Shown one piece after another: positions 1-9,900 of a DNA stretch of 64,000 nt. Numbering within the stretch: position 1 is the first letter of the stretch; each line of letters begins with the position of its first letter. Origin of the DNA: an uncultured Parabacteroides sp. (GTDB lineage: Bacteria; Bacteroidota; Bacteroidia; Bacteroidales; Tannerellaceae); the NCBI GenBank assembly GCA_900770835.1, contig CAAGLQ010000286.1:56930-120929 (forward strand), in the 5' to 3' direction. Position numbers and translations under genes: made by a program. The notes below the pieces were generated by a model. The model searched no databases. It was not told where the DNA came from and saw nothing but the letters and a program-made list of their open reading frames with translations.

Positions 1-745
1 GATCAAGTATGTGGACATCTCGATGAACGAGGTGGTAGGTGATCTTCCGGTCAAGAATATCCTCCGTATCAAACCGGTCGAGGAGAAGATCAAGGTGAAA
101 AATAACAAGGGTGCCTGGGGCGAGGAGGAACGCTCCTTCATCGATGGACAGTCGATGGGGATCGTCACGATCGTGACGGAACGGGGTATGTCGCAGTATC
201 AATTGGTTTATACGGAGATTCCGCAGGATGCCTGTAGCCAGTATGTGATTCCGCTCGAGGAGCGAACGAGTTACCTCAATCCGGATGTGTCCATGTCAGA
301 GACGGATATGGTGAAATTCTGCTGGCAGGTGTGGGAGGCCAAACCGAACTACCACGATGTGCGGGCGAAAAAGGATAAGATGGTGTTCAAGCTGAACAAT
401 ATCTTTACCATTGACGATTATTTCTTCTTCGATATCGAACTGGTGAACCAGACCAAGATCAAGTATGACATTGACCAGGTGCGGTTCAAGATCGAGGATA
501 AGAAACAAATGAAACGGACCAATCAGCAGGATATCGAGGTGGAACCCGTGACCAGCTTGTTTGACATCAACGAGTTTAAGAAGAATTATCGCAATGTGTA
601 TGTGTTCAAAAAGTTCTCATTCAGCGATGAGAAGGTGTTTACGGTAGAGATTGCCGAGAAACAGTACTCGGGTCGTACGATCAAGCTGTCTATCGACTAT
701 GAGGATATTTTGAATGCAGATACATTCTCAAAACGAAACAATTAA
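1..745 (+). CDS. traN: Conjugative transposon protein TraN (5' part outside window)
   Basis: This is the C-terminal part of TraN (DUF4138 family), a component of the conjugation (mating-pair) apparatus of Bacteroides conjugative transposons. The frame is open to the window edge: codons before the GTG at 11 read I-K-Y, so the true start lies outside. Recognisable family signatures are YVDIS near the start, SYLNPDVSMSETDM, NNIFTIDDYFFFDIELVN, YDIDQVRFKIEDKK and the closing SGRTIKLSIDYEDILNAD. The gene ends 100 bp before a strong terminator. That is odd, because traO-Q normally follow traN in CTnDOT-type elements and none are seen here. This suggests the right edge of a rearranged or differently ordered element. 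Confidence 0.88.
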   Translation, partial: IKYVDISMNEVVGDLPVKNILRIKPVEEKIKVKNNKGAWGEEERSFIDGQSMGIVTIVTERGMSQYQLVYTEIPQDACSQYVIPLEERTSYLNPDVSMSETDMVKFCWQVWEAKPNYHDVRAKKDKMVFKLNNIFTIDDYFFFDIELVNQTKIKYDIDQVRFKIEDKKQMKRTNQQDIEVEPVTSLFDINEFKKNYRNVYVFKKFSFSDEKVFTVEIAEKQYSGRTIKLSIDYEDILNADTFSKRNN

Positions 746-846
746 GGTTTATATAGTGCGATGTGGCATCACGTGATGTGTAAGCGACATTGAGTTCTTT
801 CAGGAACGAAAATAATTTCATAATAAGGTTTTTGATTAGAATAGGT

Positions 847-880
847 AACCGTCAGTCTGGGAAAGATTGGCGGTTTTTTT
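847..880 (+). terminator. Rho-independent terminator after traN
   Basis: A 12-bp stem (847-858 with 864-875, including two G-U pairs) encloses a five-base GGGAA loop and is followed by a run of seven T. It should end transcription coming from traN. Confidence 0.85.
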
Positions 881-956
881 GTGGTATTTCCAGTGTTTTG
901 CTTTGACTTCTGTAAAATTATATGCTTGTATGTAGGGTTTATTAATTGGAAACGCC

Positions 957-964
957 TATTTTTG
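957..964 (+). promoter_or_regulatory. Possible -7 element for the 1068 gene
   Basis: TATTTTTG matches the Bacteroidota -7 consensus TAnnTTTG. No TTG lies at the usual 19-20 bp spacing, so support is modest. Use of this site would leave a leader of roughly 95 nt. Confidence 0.35.
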
Positions 965-1067
965 TGCTCGTTAATCCATACCATGAACGTCAAATATCTG
1001 TATAGCTGAGTTGGGGTTTCTTGTGTGTGGATGCGATGATCTACTGATGCTACTAACAAATTTCTAT

Positions 1068-2978
1068 ATGAGACGAATATTGTGTTTCCTGTTCATGTGT
1101 CTATCCTTGTCTGTTCTTACAGTACAAGCTCAAATACTTAATGACAAAAAGCAGATTGATAGTTATTTCTCTTTTCGTGCGAATTCATTCAACAAGGAGT
1201 ATTATAAGCTGATGAGCCTATTAATGTCATCTGAGACGAGTGCTGAACAAAAAGCGTCCGCAGAAAAGAAACTCTTGAAACTATTTGCCCGGTATAAGAA
1301 TTCTTCTGATATCGATGTCTATAATTGTGCCAATTATCAGTTGGGACATTATTATGCGTTTGACGTTTTAGATCCCTTTTATGCGGATAACCTGCCATCC
1401 GATATGGAAAGAGAACACCTCACGCCGGTCGATAAGCATTTGGCTCTCGTTTATTTGGATAAAGTACCACATTTGTTTGGCAGATTGAAATTAATCCCCA
1501 ATACATGGTTGACTGACTATGAGAAGGGTTTAGGTATGTCTTTTCATGGGACTTATCTCGAACCTAGTGACGAGATGTTTAACTACTTTCTATCCTTGCC
1601 GGATTTTCATCCGCATTTCGTAGAATGCCTAAAATATATGAGGGAACCGCGGACTGACAGAAATAGTACAGTTCCTTCATTTAGGGGAACTATGTTTTTG
1701 ATTAAATTATTGTGCTCTTTACCCGAGGATCATCCCTGCAAGTCTCAATTATTACCCAGCATGCGCAAGGAGGATATTGTGTCATTGGCATTGAGTATGC
1801 AAAAATCAGGGTATTTTTACGAGGCTGTGTATTATGGTTTTTTGGCGGCTTTTCGGGGTGATGTGAATGGTTTGATAGTTGGAGTTGATGCATTTGAGGA
1901 GAAGGCTGGTGACTATTATAAAGACAAGTACCCCAATTTCTATGAAACGGGTGAATTTTTTAGACTTATCAAAGATTATATGACATCCTATTCGGACTAT
2001 TCAGATGAGTTAAAGCCATATAAATCAGTGTTTGAGCAGCTTAATCAGCATTATGATGAATTGGCCGACGAATTTTATAGGGAGGTATATAATAAAAATG
2101 TAGTTGAGAAATTGGCAAGGAAGGAAGCTCGGGCACAACGACGGAAAGAGCGATGGAACAATATCTGGCGTGCGATTGGGCAGGCAATGGTGCAAATGGG
2201 AAATCTATATGCCATGTCGCAGTATTCTACTCAATATACACCTCAATATGTACCCCAATTTAATGGGTTGTCAGGTGGTGGTTTGAATGCTTTGATAGAT
2301 CCTCGCTATGCTATGAATCAAGTGAATAATCAGTATTATAATGAATATCTGCTATTCAGCACTTACAACAAAAAACCGGATGGGAGCAATTATACATTTG
2401 ACGAGTACATGTCGTTGAATGCACAGGCCTTGAATAATCTCAAGAAGCAGGGAGTGGATCTTGTCGCTGAGCTACGGCAACAGAATGAGGAAAACCGTGA
2501 GCAATTCAAGAAGGATATTGATGAAGACCGCGAAAATCGTTTGAAGCAAATGCAAGCCCGATCGGGTGGAGAAGCATCCTCCGAAACACCTGTAGAAGAA
2601 TCTAATACAGGTGTTTCGAAGGGTGGTTCTAAGAAGGGAGGCTCATCGAGTCAAACAGGGGGATCATCAACTGTGGGTTCTTCGACAGGTGGTTCATCGA
2701 CAGGAGGTGTCGATGAGGATCCAAAGGTGGATGCCAAGGAGCAGTTTAAGACTGATCCGGTTTCTAGTTCAGATTATCGAAAGCTGAAGACAGTGACGTT
2801 GTATGCTCGGGATGGCGATCATGCCAAAGTAATGTTTCAGAATGTTGAATTGTATCGCAAGGGGGTCACGGACTACATTAAGTTAGGGAAAACCTTCTAT
2901 CCAAGGCGTAGCCCAAACTGGCAACGTTTCCAACATGCGATTGCTTATGGAGGAACGCAACTGTATTATAACGATTAG
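1068..2978 (+). CDS. Secreted protein of unknown function with Gly/Ser-rich linker
   Basis: Product of about 636 residues. I chose the ATG at 1068 over the upstream in-frame start because it begins a clean signal peptide (MRRILCFLF...VQAQ, cleavage near residue 22). The mature part is helical and Tyr-rich, with an Arg/Lys-rich stretch (KEARAQRRKERWNNIW) followed by a Gln/Tyr-rich low-complexity segment. A long Ser/Gly linker (GGSSTGG-type repeats) then leads to a short C-terminal module rich in Tyr. I recognise no enzyme motif. It stands alone between two terminators, so it is probably its own transcription unit. The linker suggests an exported protein with a separately folded C-terminal domain; the function is unknown. 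Confidence 0.72.
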   Translation: MRRILCFLFMCLSLSVLTVQAQILNDKKQIDSYFSFRANSFNKEYYKLMSLLMSSETSAEQKASAEKKLLKLFARYKNSSDIDVYNCANYQLGHYYAFDVLDPFYADNLPSDMEREHLTPVDKHLALVYLDKVPHLFGRLKLIPNTWLTDYEKGLGMSFHGTYLEPSDEMFNYFLSLPDFHPHFVECLKYMREPRTDRNSTVPSFRGTMFLIKLLCSLPEDHPCKSQLLPSMRKEDIVSLALSMQKSGYFYEAVYYGFLAAFRGDVNGLIVGVDAFEEKAGDYYKDKYPNFYETGEFFRLIKDYMTSYSDYSDELKPYKSVFEQLNQHYDELADEFYREVYNKNVVEKLARKEARAQRRKERWNNIWRAIGQAMVQMGNLYAMSQYSTQYTPQYVPQFNGLSGGGLNALIDPRYAMNQVNNQYYNEYLLFSTYNKKPDGSNYTFDEYMSLNAQALNNLKKQGVDLVAELRQQNEENREQFKKDIDEDRENRLKQMQARSGGEASSETPVEESNTGVSKGGSKKGGSSSQTGGSSTVGSSTGGSSTGGVDEDPKVDAKEQFKTDPVSSSDYRKLKTVTLYARDGDHAKVMFQNVELYRKGVTDYIKLGKTFYPRRSPNWQRFQHAIAYGGTQLYYND

Positions 2979-2999
2979 ATAAGGTTGATTTTGAACATG

Positions 3000-3046
3000 C
3001 AGCACTAAGTTTGGAGAGATGACCTCTACTTGGTGCTGTGTTGTTT
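3000..3046 (+). terminator. Probable terminator after the 1068 gene
   Basis: An 11-bp stem (3000-3010 with 3028-3038, one G-U pair) lies 20 bp after the stop codon and is followed by the T-rich stretch TGTTGTTT. Confidence 0.6.
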
Positions 3047-3237
3047 CCGGTTGGCATCGGTTCTCATACAACTATGGGGGAATATGATGAATATCGGATA
3101 GGAGCCGTATCCTATCAGCATTCATCCACTGGTTTATGGTATGCATCCTATTTGATTTGTCTTTGCCTGATTCTACCTTTGTAGATAATTGGGCAATTTT
3201 TGGCGATTTCGACAATAGTAGTATCATTATATGACTA

Positions 3238-3269
3238 TTTGTTTCTATATTTACATGTAAATATCTTTA
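3238..3269 (+). promoter_or_regulatory. Promoter of the XRE regulator
   Basis: TTTG at 3238-3241 and TATCTTTA at 3262-3269 are separated by exactly 20 bp, the Bacteroidota -33/-7 arrangement. The start codon at 3279 is only 10 bp further on, so the 5' leader is very short. Confidence 0.7.
3247..3264. promoter_or_regulatory. 18-bp perfect palindrome, likely operator
   Basis: ATATTTACA followed by its exact reverse complement TGTAAATAT lies between the -33 and -7 elements and overlaps the first bases of the -7. The position suggests autorepression by the helix-turn-helix protein encoded immediately downstream. Confidence 0.6.
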
Positions 3270-3278
3270 TAGTGCTAT

Positions 3279-3587
3279 ATGGATAATGACTATTACGAAA
3301 CCAATTCAGATCTGATTGCAATACTTAGTCAACGGATTAAGGACTATCGTTTGGCAGCTCGAATGAGCCAAAAAGAGCTGTCGGCCAAATCAGGTGTGAG
3401 TTTGACTGCGATTAGCCATTTGGAGCAGGGTGTCAAACAAAACTTGACACTAAACAATTTGATTTCTATATTACGTGTCTTTGGAATGGAACAGCGACTG
3501 CTTAATGTATTGCCTGAACTACCCATGCCTACATCGGCATTGAAAGAGATCAACAAGTTAAAGCCGAAACGGGTCAGAAGGAAGTAA
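3279..3587 (+). CDS. XRE/HipB-like helix-turn-helix regulator
   Basis: A 102-residue DNA-binding protein. Residues about 14-70 form a Cro/C1-type HTH: LSQRIKDYRLAARMSQKEL, then AKSGVSLTAISHLEQG as the turn and recognition helix. The C-terminus is basic (KPKRVRRK). The sequence resembles HipB-type antitoxin repressors, but no HipA-like kinase gene follows, so it is either an orphan antitoxin or a simple repressor. The palindrome inside its own promoter fits autoregulation. It could also act on the lipoprotein gene that starts 155 bp downstream, which has its own promoter. Confidence 0.85.
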   Translation: MDNDYYETNSDLIAILSQRIKDYRLAARMSQKELSAKSGVSLTAISHLEQGVKQNLTLNNLISILRVFGMEQRLLNVLPELPMPTSALKEINKLKPKRVRRK

Positions 3588-3684
3588 GGGATTGTGATTC
3601 AACGGTACAATGTGTTTGAGTGGTACAAGCAGATACGCTTGAGTATCATTCGATTTTTAAGCTACTACTTGATTGTGCTTTTAA

Positions 3685-3715
3685 TTGGCTGTGTCGTTTA
3701 TTTGTCCTATTTTTG
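3685..3715 (+). promoter_or_regulatory. Promoter of the phase-variable fimbrillin-like gene
   Basis: TTG at 3685-3687, a 20-bp spacer and TATTTTTG at 3708-3715 match the Bacteroidota consensus. The ATG follows at 3742. Confidence 0.7.
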
Positions 3716-3741
3716 CAAAAGCAATTAATACCTATGTAACT

Positions 3742-5536
3742 ATGAGATTATTATCTTTTGTGTTGAGCACAGTTGCACTTCTATTTACTGGCTGTGATAA
3801 TGAATTGGAAAACAATAGGTTAGATCCTGTACGAGGGGGGGGGTAATTTCCTCAATATCAAAGTATTAGCGGACTGCTCTACTAAAGAGTTAGTTAGTTC
3901 TACTTATTTCCCATCGGGTTCTGAGATTGGGGTTTGTGTGCAAAATACATCAGGGGGAAATTATGATGGCTATAACTACAGTAATGTTAAATTCACAGCT
4001 ACTGGAGCAGATGCTAATCAGACTTGGAATGGCGCTTCATCTGTTATGCTTTCTATGAATCAAGGACTATGCTATGCTTACTATCCTTATAACTCTTCAG
4101 TAACAGACATAACTTCTATTTCGGTATCTACTAGTACACAAAAAGATTACATGTATGCTGCTTCTACAACGGTCAATGCGAACAACAGGACTGCGACTTT
4201 AACGATGAAGCATGCGTTGGCGGCGGTTCGTTTCGCTATCAAAAAAGGTACTTATACGGGCACAGGTGCTGTCACCAAAGTTTCTGTGCAAAGTTCTGCT
4301 TTGGGAACATCTGCTAAATTGAATGCTAAGAATGGGAATCTTACGAGTATAACGGGAACTGGTAGCGCAATTAGCGTTTCAAAAAGTTTCAAGCTTTCTA
4401 CAACAGCTCAGAATGTGGATGTAATTGTAGTGCCGGTGGGATCATCTGCCGACTTAACTCTATCTGTAACGATTGATGGGAAAGTGTATGCCAAGGTTAT
4501 TAGTGGAGCACAGGTGCTGAAAGCGACTTGTAACACTTATACGTTGACGGTCAACGCAGGTGAAATATCTCTATCTGGGATCAAGATTGGGAATTGGACT
4601 TATAATAGTAGTGGTTCTCCAATATTGGAGGCGAGTGGTTATACGATTACTTTTCAAGGTGTCTATAACGATTTACTATTTAATAATGAAATCAATGAGG
4701 ATGGGGAAGTCATTATTCAAACACGAGCTATAGACTATAACTATAGCCCCCGAGCTGTTACTGCAACCAACTGTTCTTATTCCCAAACTTTGGTTGATGG
4801 TCTCAGAGAAATCAAGTTGTTTGACTTTACTGGGAATGTAGAACTTACATTCAGTGGTGCAGGGACTCCGTCTGTAGTCACTCAGAGATTTTATCCATCC
4901 GGTTCTTATAATTGGGTAGTTCCAGATGATATTTATGAGGTAGATGTCTTTTTAGTTGGAGGTGGAGGTGGAGGACTCTCAGAACCAGGCCTTCAAAAAG
5001 GCGGGTCAGGGGGTGGCTATACGAAAACTTACAAGGGTCATGGCTATGTACAGCCGTCTTCTGGTACCTGGATGGGTACACGTGATGAAGGAAAAGATGG
5101 GGATGCTATAAGAGTAACACCCGGACAGATTGTTGCTATACAGGTTGGCGCTGGAGGGAAAGCCAATCAAAATGGTTCTCCGAGTTACTTCATGAATAGC
5201 ACGTATCAAGCTAATGGAGGCTATTGTGGTAGTGGAAGTTCTGGTGGCTCCGGTGGGTCTGGTGGTGGAGCATATAAAAACGATGGTGCAGTTGATGGAA
5301 ATAGTGCGGGAGGCTCTGGTCAGGGACATACTACACGTGATTTTGGAGAGTGGACCGGCACACTGAACGCTGCTGGCAGCGCGGGGGATATGGCGGGTTC
5401 TAACAAAGGGGGGTATAGTGCTGGGAGTGGTTATTCAAATCCTTATTCTGGCTATGGAGGTGCTGGATGTGGAATTGATGGCAATTCGGGTGGTGGAGAT
5501 GGTACGGTTCTTATTCGTTATTATGTGTTTGAATGA
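3742..5536 (+). CDS. Fimbrillin-like lipoprotein with Gly-rich C-terminus, frame broken at poly-G tract
   Basis: The ATG at 3742 starts a lipoprotein signal (MRLLSFVLSTVALLFTGC, lipidated Cys18), but the frame stops at TAA 3844 after 34 codons. This comes directly after nine G (3835-3843). Read in the frame one base later, the sequence continues without a stop from 3845 to 5536, starting NFLNIKVLADCSTKE, a typical N-terminal strand of the Mfa/fimbrillin fold. Removing one G (9 to 8) joins the two parts into a protein of about 597 residues. The middle shows fimbrillin signatures (YAYYPYNSSVTD, DYMYAAST, TMKHALAAVRF, KKGTYTGTGAVTKV). Residues near the end form a Gly-rich domain (VDVFLVGGGGGG..., GGGDGTVLIRYYVFE). 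It is probably surface exposed and phase variable; a sequencing error in the homopolymer is the alternative. Confidence 0.8.
3835..3843 (+). repeat. Poly-G tract (9 G), candidate slipped-strand switch
   Basis: Nine consecutive G within the coding sequence, 30 codons after the start. With nine G the lipoprotein is truncated; eight or eleven G restore the frame. The tract begins directly after codon CGA. Confidence 0.75.
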
Positions 5537-5614
5537 TTAGAGCAATATATGGGATATAATGGCAACTGCGGTAGCTTGCTAATTAAAACGCCAAACCTTG
5601 TATTCTGTGGGGTG

Positions 5615-6922
5615 TTATGTTCTGTCTCTAAAATAAAAGGGCCATACCTCTTGTATTCTTCTACCTATATTGTAGGCTAACAGGGGTGGTACCGCATTAC
5701 CAATCACCTTATACGCTCCTGATGGACTAACGGCGTATTTGTTGGAGTTGGGTTTGTAAAGCACAAACGGGTAGTCGGGTGGGAATGTTTGTATAAGTGC
5801 GCACTCACGTGGAGTCAAGCGTCTTTCGATCAGTCCTTGCGATAATTCTTCTGCGTTTCGTCCGCCATGCTCCGCTGACAATCGTCTGTATTCTATATTG
5901 CCATGGTGCTCTGAACGGATCGTTGGGGCTAACCCGTCGAGATTGATCTCGGTTTGGCCTTGACTTCCGTTACTTAGATACTTGGCGTGTGAGTAGGCTC
6001 TTTGTGCTGGATCGTGGGAGACTGCTGGTTCTGGTAGGCCGTTGAATATATCTCGGCAGGTGACTGGATTGGGAAGTGTCTTATCATGGGTGTTGAAATT
6101 GTGTGTGGGTTTAGGATACGGGTCGTAGGCTGCGGGTATTACTTTTTGTGTCAGTGCTTCGAGGGCCTCGAGTCTCAGGGCGGAGCGCTTGATTCCAATG
6201 AATATGACTCGTTCTCTGGTTTCGGGTACTCCGTAGTTAGCTGCGTGCAATACCTTTGGGTCTAATACGATGTAATCGTTTCCGTTGGCTGAAGAGAAGT
6301 CTCGCTGGATGATGGCTTTCACATCACCCAGGCTAACCAGACCTTTGACATTCTCAGCGATAAACATCCTCGGTTGGACAATGTCAATCACTTGCTTCAT
6401 CCACATATATAACTTCCCTCTGGTTTCCTCAGAGGGTGCGTCATCTTGTCTCTTTTCTCCGTTGTGAAGGACAGAAGAGTTGAATCCCTTCCGTTTCCCG
6501 GCTACGCTAAAGTCTTGGCAGGGAAAGCCTCCTGTTACGATATCTATATTGGGTGGGAATATCTCGTTGCCTTCATGGTGCATTTTCACGAGGTCAACGA
6601 TACTGGTCAGGTGATAGATCGCTGGATCCACATGATATCGGGACATGTAGGCTAACCAGGTTTGTCGGGCTTCCTCTAATATGTCACAGGCAAACACTGT
6701 ACGAAAGGCGTTGCGTTTGAGCTGTACCCAATTCTCATTGAGGGTTTGATCTATCCACGCAGGGTTGGTCGCTGATTTTTTGTGACAGATAAATCCTCCT
6801 TCTAAGCCTATATCCATACCACCACATCCGGAGAATAAGGATAATACGCGCAGATTTCCTTGGTTGTGTTGTTCGCTTGCTTGTTTGATTCGCTTGATTT
6901 GTTCTTTGCTTTTGGTTTCCAT
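5615..6922 (-). CDS. DNA (cytosine-5) methyltransferase
   Basis: A 435-residue C5-cytosine DNA methyltransferase. Motif I is LSLFSGCGGMDIGLEGG (about 27-43). Motif IV is GGFPCQDFSVAGKRKG with catalytic Cys near 135. Motif VI is ENVKGL, motif VIII RERVIFIG, and motif X GNAVPPLLAYNIG near the C-terminus. The variable target-recognition region lies between VIII and X and contains NGSQGQTEINLDGLAPTIRSEHHG. I chose the ATG at 6922 because the longer GTG start at 6973 falls inside an inverted repeat that follows the upstream gene. No restriction endonuclease gene is adjacent, so it looks like a solo (orphan) methylase, for self-protection or epigenetic control. The target sequence cannot be read from the protein. 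Confidence 0.93.
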   Translation of the reverse strand: METKSKEQIKRIKQASEQHNQGNLRVLSLFSGCGGMDIGLEGGFICHKKSATNPAWIDQTLNENWVQLKRNAFRTVFACDILEEARQTWLAYMSRYHVDPAIYHLTSIVDLVKMHHEGNEIFPPNIDIVTGGFPCQDFSVAGKRKGFNSSVLHNGEKRQDDAPSEETRGKLYMWMKQVIDIVQPRMFIAENVKGLVSLGDVKAIIQRDFSSANGNDYIVLDPKVLHAANYGVPETRERVIFIGIKRSALRLEALEALTQKVIPAAYDPYPKPTHNFNTHDKTLPNPVTCRDIFNGLPEPAVSHDPAQRAYSHAKYLSNGSQGQTEINLDGLAPTIRSEHHGNIEYRRLSAEHGGRNAEELSQGLIERRLTPRECALIQTFPPDYPFVLYKPNSNKYAVSPSGAYKVIGNAVPPLLAYNIGRRIQEVWPFYFRDRT

Positions 6923-6948
6923 TTCTTTAATCGGTTTTGTTACGAATT

Positions 6949-6982
6949 GATAGGTCAGCGAAGTGACCTCCACTGACCTATC
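6949..6982 (-). terminator. Inverted repeat after the T9SS gene (possible terminator)
   Basis: A perfect 10-bp stem, GATAGGTCAG at 6949-6958 with CTGACCTATC at 6973-6982, encloses a 14-base loop. It starts nine bases after the stop codon of the upstream leftward gene. There is no clear T run on the minus strand, so termination is inferred. Confidence 0.45.
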
Positions 6983-6991
6983 GTTTTGCCT

Positions 6992-9900
6992 TTAATTGGC
7001 TTTGATTATTTTTCTGATTGTTGCTGTACCCTTGTCGGAAACTATTTTGAGTATGTATGCACCTGCCGGTATCGGACTGACATCAATATAGTCTTCGTTG
7101 CGGTCGCTCGGTTGTGTCAGCATGACCTTACCATCCATCGACAATAGGGTAATGGATTGCATAGGGGTAGGTGACTGGATATGCAAACGATCACGCACGG
7201 GTAGCGGATAGAGTAATATCTGATCGGATTCAACGATTGCGTTATCCGTAGGATCTACTACCGTGTAGATGAACTTGGCGATCTCACTATCGGCTCGACC
7301 GGGGGCTTTTGCCATCGCTTTGATGATGAACGTCCCGACTTGATCCAGTTTGATCGGCGTGTCGTCATAAATCTTTACGGAGGCGCTGGGGTCACAAGGA
7401 CAGCTGCCATCTGTCGTGTAATAGATGGTTGCGCCGATGGTCTCAGTATCCAGTGTAACCTCAGTTCCCAACTCTACGGTTGTTTCGCTTCGTATGCTTG
7501 CTGTCGGGTTCGCCGTTTGAAGAATCTCTTCTACTGGGGTGACATTCACTAGCATCTCTGCACGTTTATCCGTATCTTCAACCTCGAACGTGAGTTTAGC
7601 GTTGCCAGGTAACAGTGCCTTTATTGTAACCTGGGCCTTTCCATTGTTGTCAATGGTTACGGCCGACGCTTGTGGTTGCGCGATGCTCGCCGCGCTGCTG
7701 CTCACATTCAACTGCCTGCCGGCAGCGGCTTCCTTGGGGTTGATTTGGATGGTCAGACTCTTGCTGGTGCCGTGCTCCATTGTTACTTTGTCATCACAGA
7801 CGATCTCCTTGATCTCTTTCTCAATGGGAATGGATTGGAGATAGTCTTCGGCCATGTTCATATCGGCATAGCTGGTGACTAAGTAGCTGACGAATACCTT
7901 GACCTCCGTTCCCTCAAAGGGTTGCTCGGCATCGAAACGGACTTTTGAGGCGTAGGTGTCTTCATTGCCTTCATAGCTGACCTCCTCGTTTAGCAGTCGA
8001 AGCGTGCCAGTGACGGCTTGATCACCCACTCGGATCTTGATGTTGTCGGTATTCAGCGTAGCGGGTTGCATGTATTTATCAAAGGTGATCTCTACGGCAT
8101 CCTCATAGGCCCTGACATTTAGCACGGATGGCTCTACCAGCTGACGCATACCCATGTTGACATCTAACTGTGGGGGTGGTACGGGTAACCAGTCGGAATA
8201 GCTGGTCTCATAGCCCTGCTTCTCGTACTTGACCTGCCATAATCCCTCGGGGACATCCCAACGGTAGAAACCCTCTTTGTCCGTATAGAGCGGGTTTTCT
8301 TGCGCATATTCAGAAGCGTCCCATAGGATGGGTTCTGACTCCGTGTCAGGGTTGTCACTGTTCTCCTTGAAATAGAGTGTGGTCTTGGCTCCTTCTACTC
8401 GGTTGGAGAATACACCCTCATAGACGTAACCGGAGGGGTCAATGGCGTACTTCTTATCGGGGGTATTGGACTTGTGTTGCCCTCCGTTCTTGAGCTTATC
8501 CGGGTTTGACAACGGCTTTGGGTCGTTACAGTTCAAACTGGGGATCTGGCTCCGGATCGCCCATTGGGCATTCATGTCTATCAAATCGCCAAAGAAGGCT
8601 TCCCAGATGGAGATGTTGACGAACAGCAATGACATTTCTGCGGTGATGGTGCATCTCAAGGTGGCCAAGGTGGCAAGGTCGGCCAGACAGGCGGATGTGT
8701 AGAAGGTGTTGATCGGGAGGTACAGCAACCAGGCTTGCATTAAGAGCCTATCCATACCTGGGCAATCGACCTCTTCGATTGAACGGAAGATGTCCGACCA
8801 ATCCTGTACCGCTTGGTATCCTTTTCGGGCATTGATCGCGAGGTCTATACCGGATCCGAATACGGAGAGGATACCCTTGATGCAACGAATGATGCGCATA
8901 TTATTGCTCATGGTTACCTGATGGGCCTTTTGGACTAACTTGGCGGTCTTAAGGTGGGCCTTCCATTTGGCTTGCCAAAAGACGTTAGGGGCATTGGCGA
9001 TTCGTTTGTTCAATACCTCGATCTGAGTAGTCTGCATTTTGTATCCGGACTCGGCCATGCGATAGCTGGTATTGGCGGCCAATTCCCTATTCTTTAGGAA
9101 ATTGGTGATGAACTGCCAATGATCGTCCATGGCATTGATCACGCTCACGAACGTGGCGGAGAAGGAGGCGACCATATTCCAATCGATGGCTCTCAATTGG
9201 GCGAGCTGTGGGTCTGGTTCATAGGTCATCCGTAGGCGGACGTTATTTCTGAAATCGATGAAGTCAACCTCGCCCTCCGTACGTTTCAAATAGCAGTTGC
9301 TGCCTGTGGTTGTGGTCATGGTCATGTAGTTCTCATCGTTTTGGAGGTCAACCTCGCTCAGACCCTCACAGGTGGTGCGTTGGGTCGTGACCTTTCGGCC
9401 GTCTTCCAGTGTGTAGGTTTGCTCATCCAATCCCCATTGTTCGGTGTCCTCGACCACAGGGGGCTCCTCTTGATGGGTCTCCAGGTAGCTGAGGTACTCT
9501 TCGTCACTCATGGCATCGAACACGCGGGTGTCGATCTCTGGCTCAGGCAGGGTTTCCTCCGCTTCCTTAAAGCTGTTTGACCAGGCGTATCGTTGTAGCA
9601 GGTAGTCGTTATCCAAGGGGACGACGGTGTTCTCCTGCGTGAAATCGACACTGACATTGACGGGTAGATCGGCGTCACCGCTCGTGCCGAATTCACCCAC
9701 GGTGGTCCAGAGCTGCTGCGTGGTATCGTAGGTGGCCTTTAAGGGATGCCAACCGCTCTTCGAGGTCTTGACGTACAAGACGACATCCTTGACTTTATCG
9801 GGGTCATTTTGCGTGAACTCAATTGTAAAGGTGAATTGCGGAAAGACAGGGCTGTAGGTGTAATAATCGGATTGTGTGCTTGGATGCAAGAAGTCAAACA

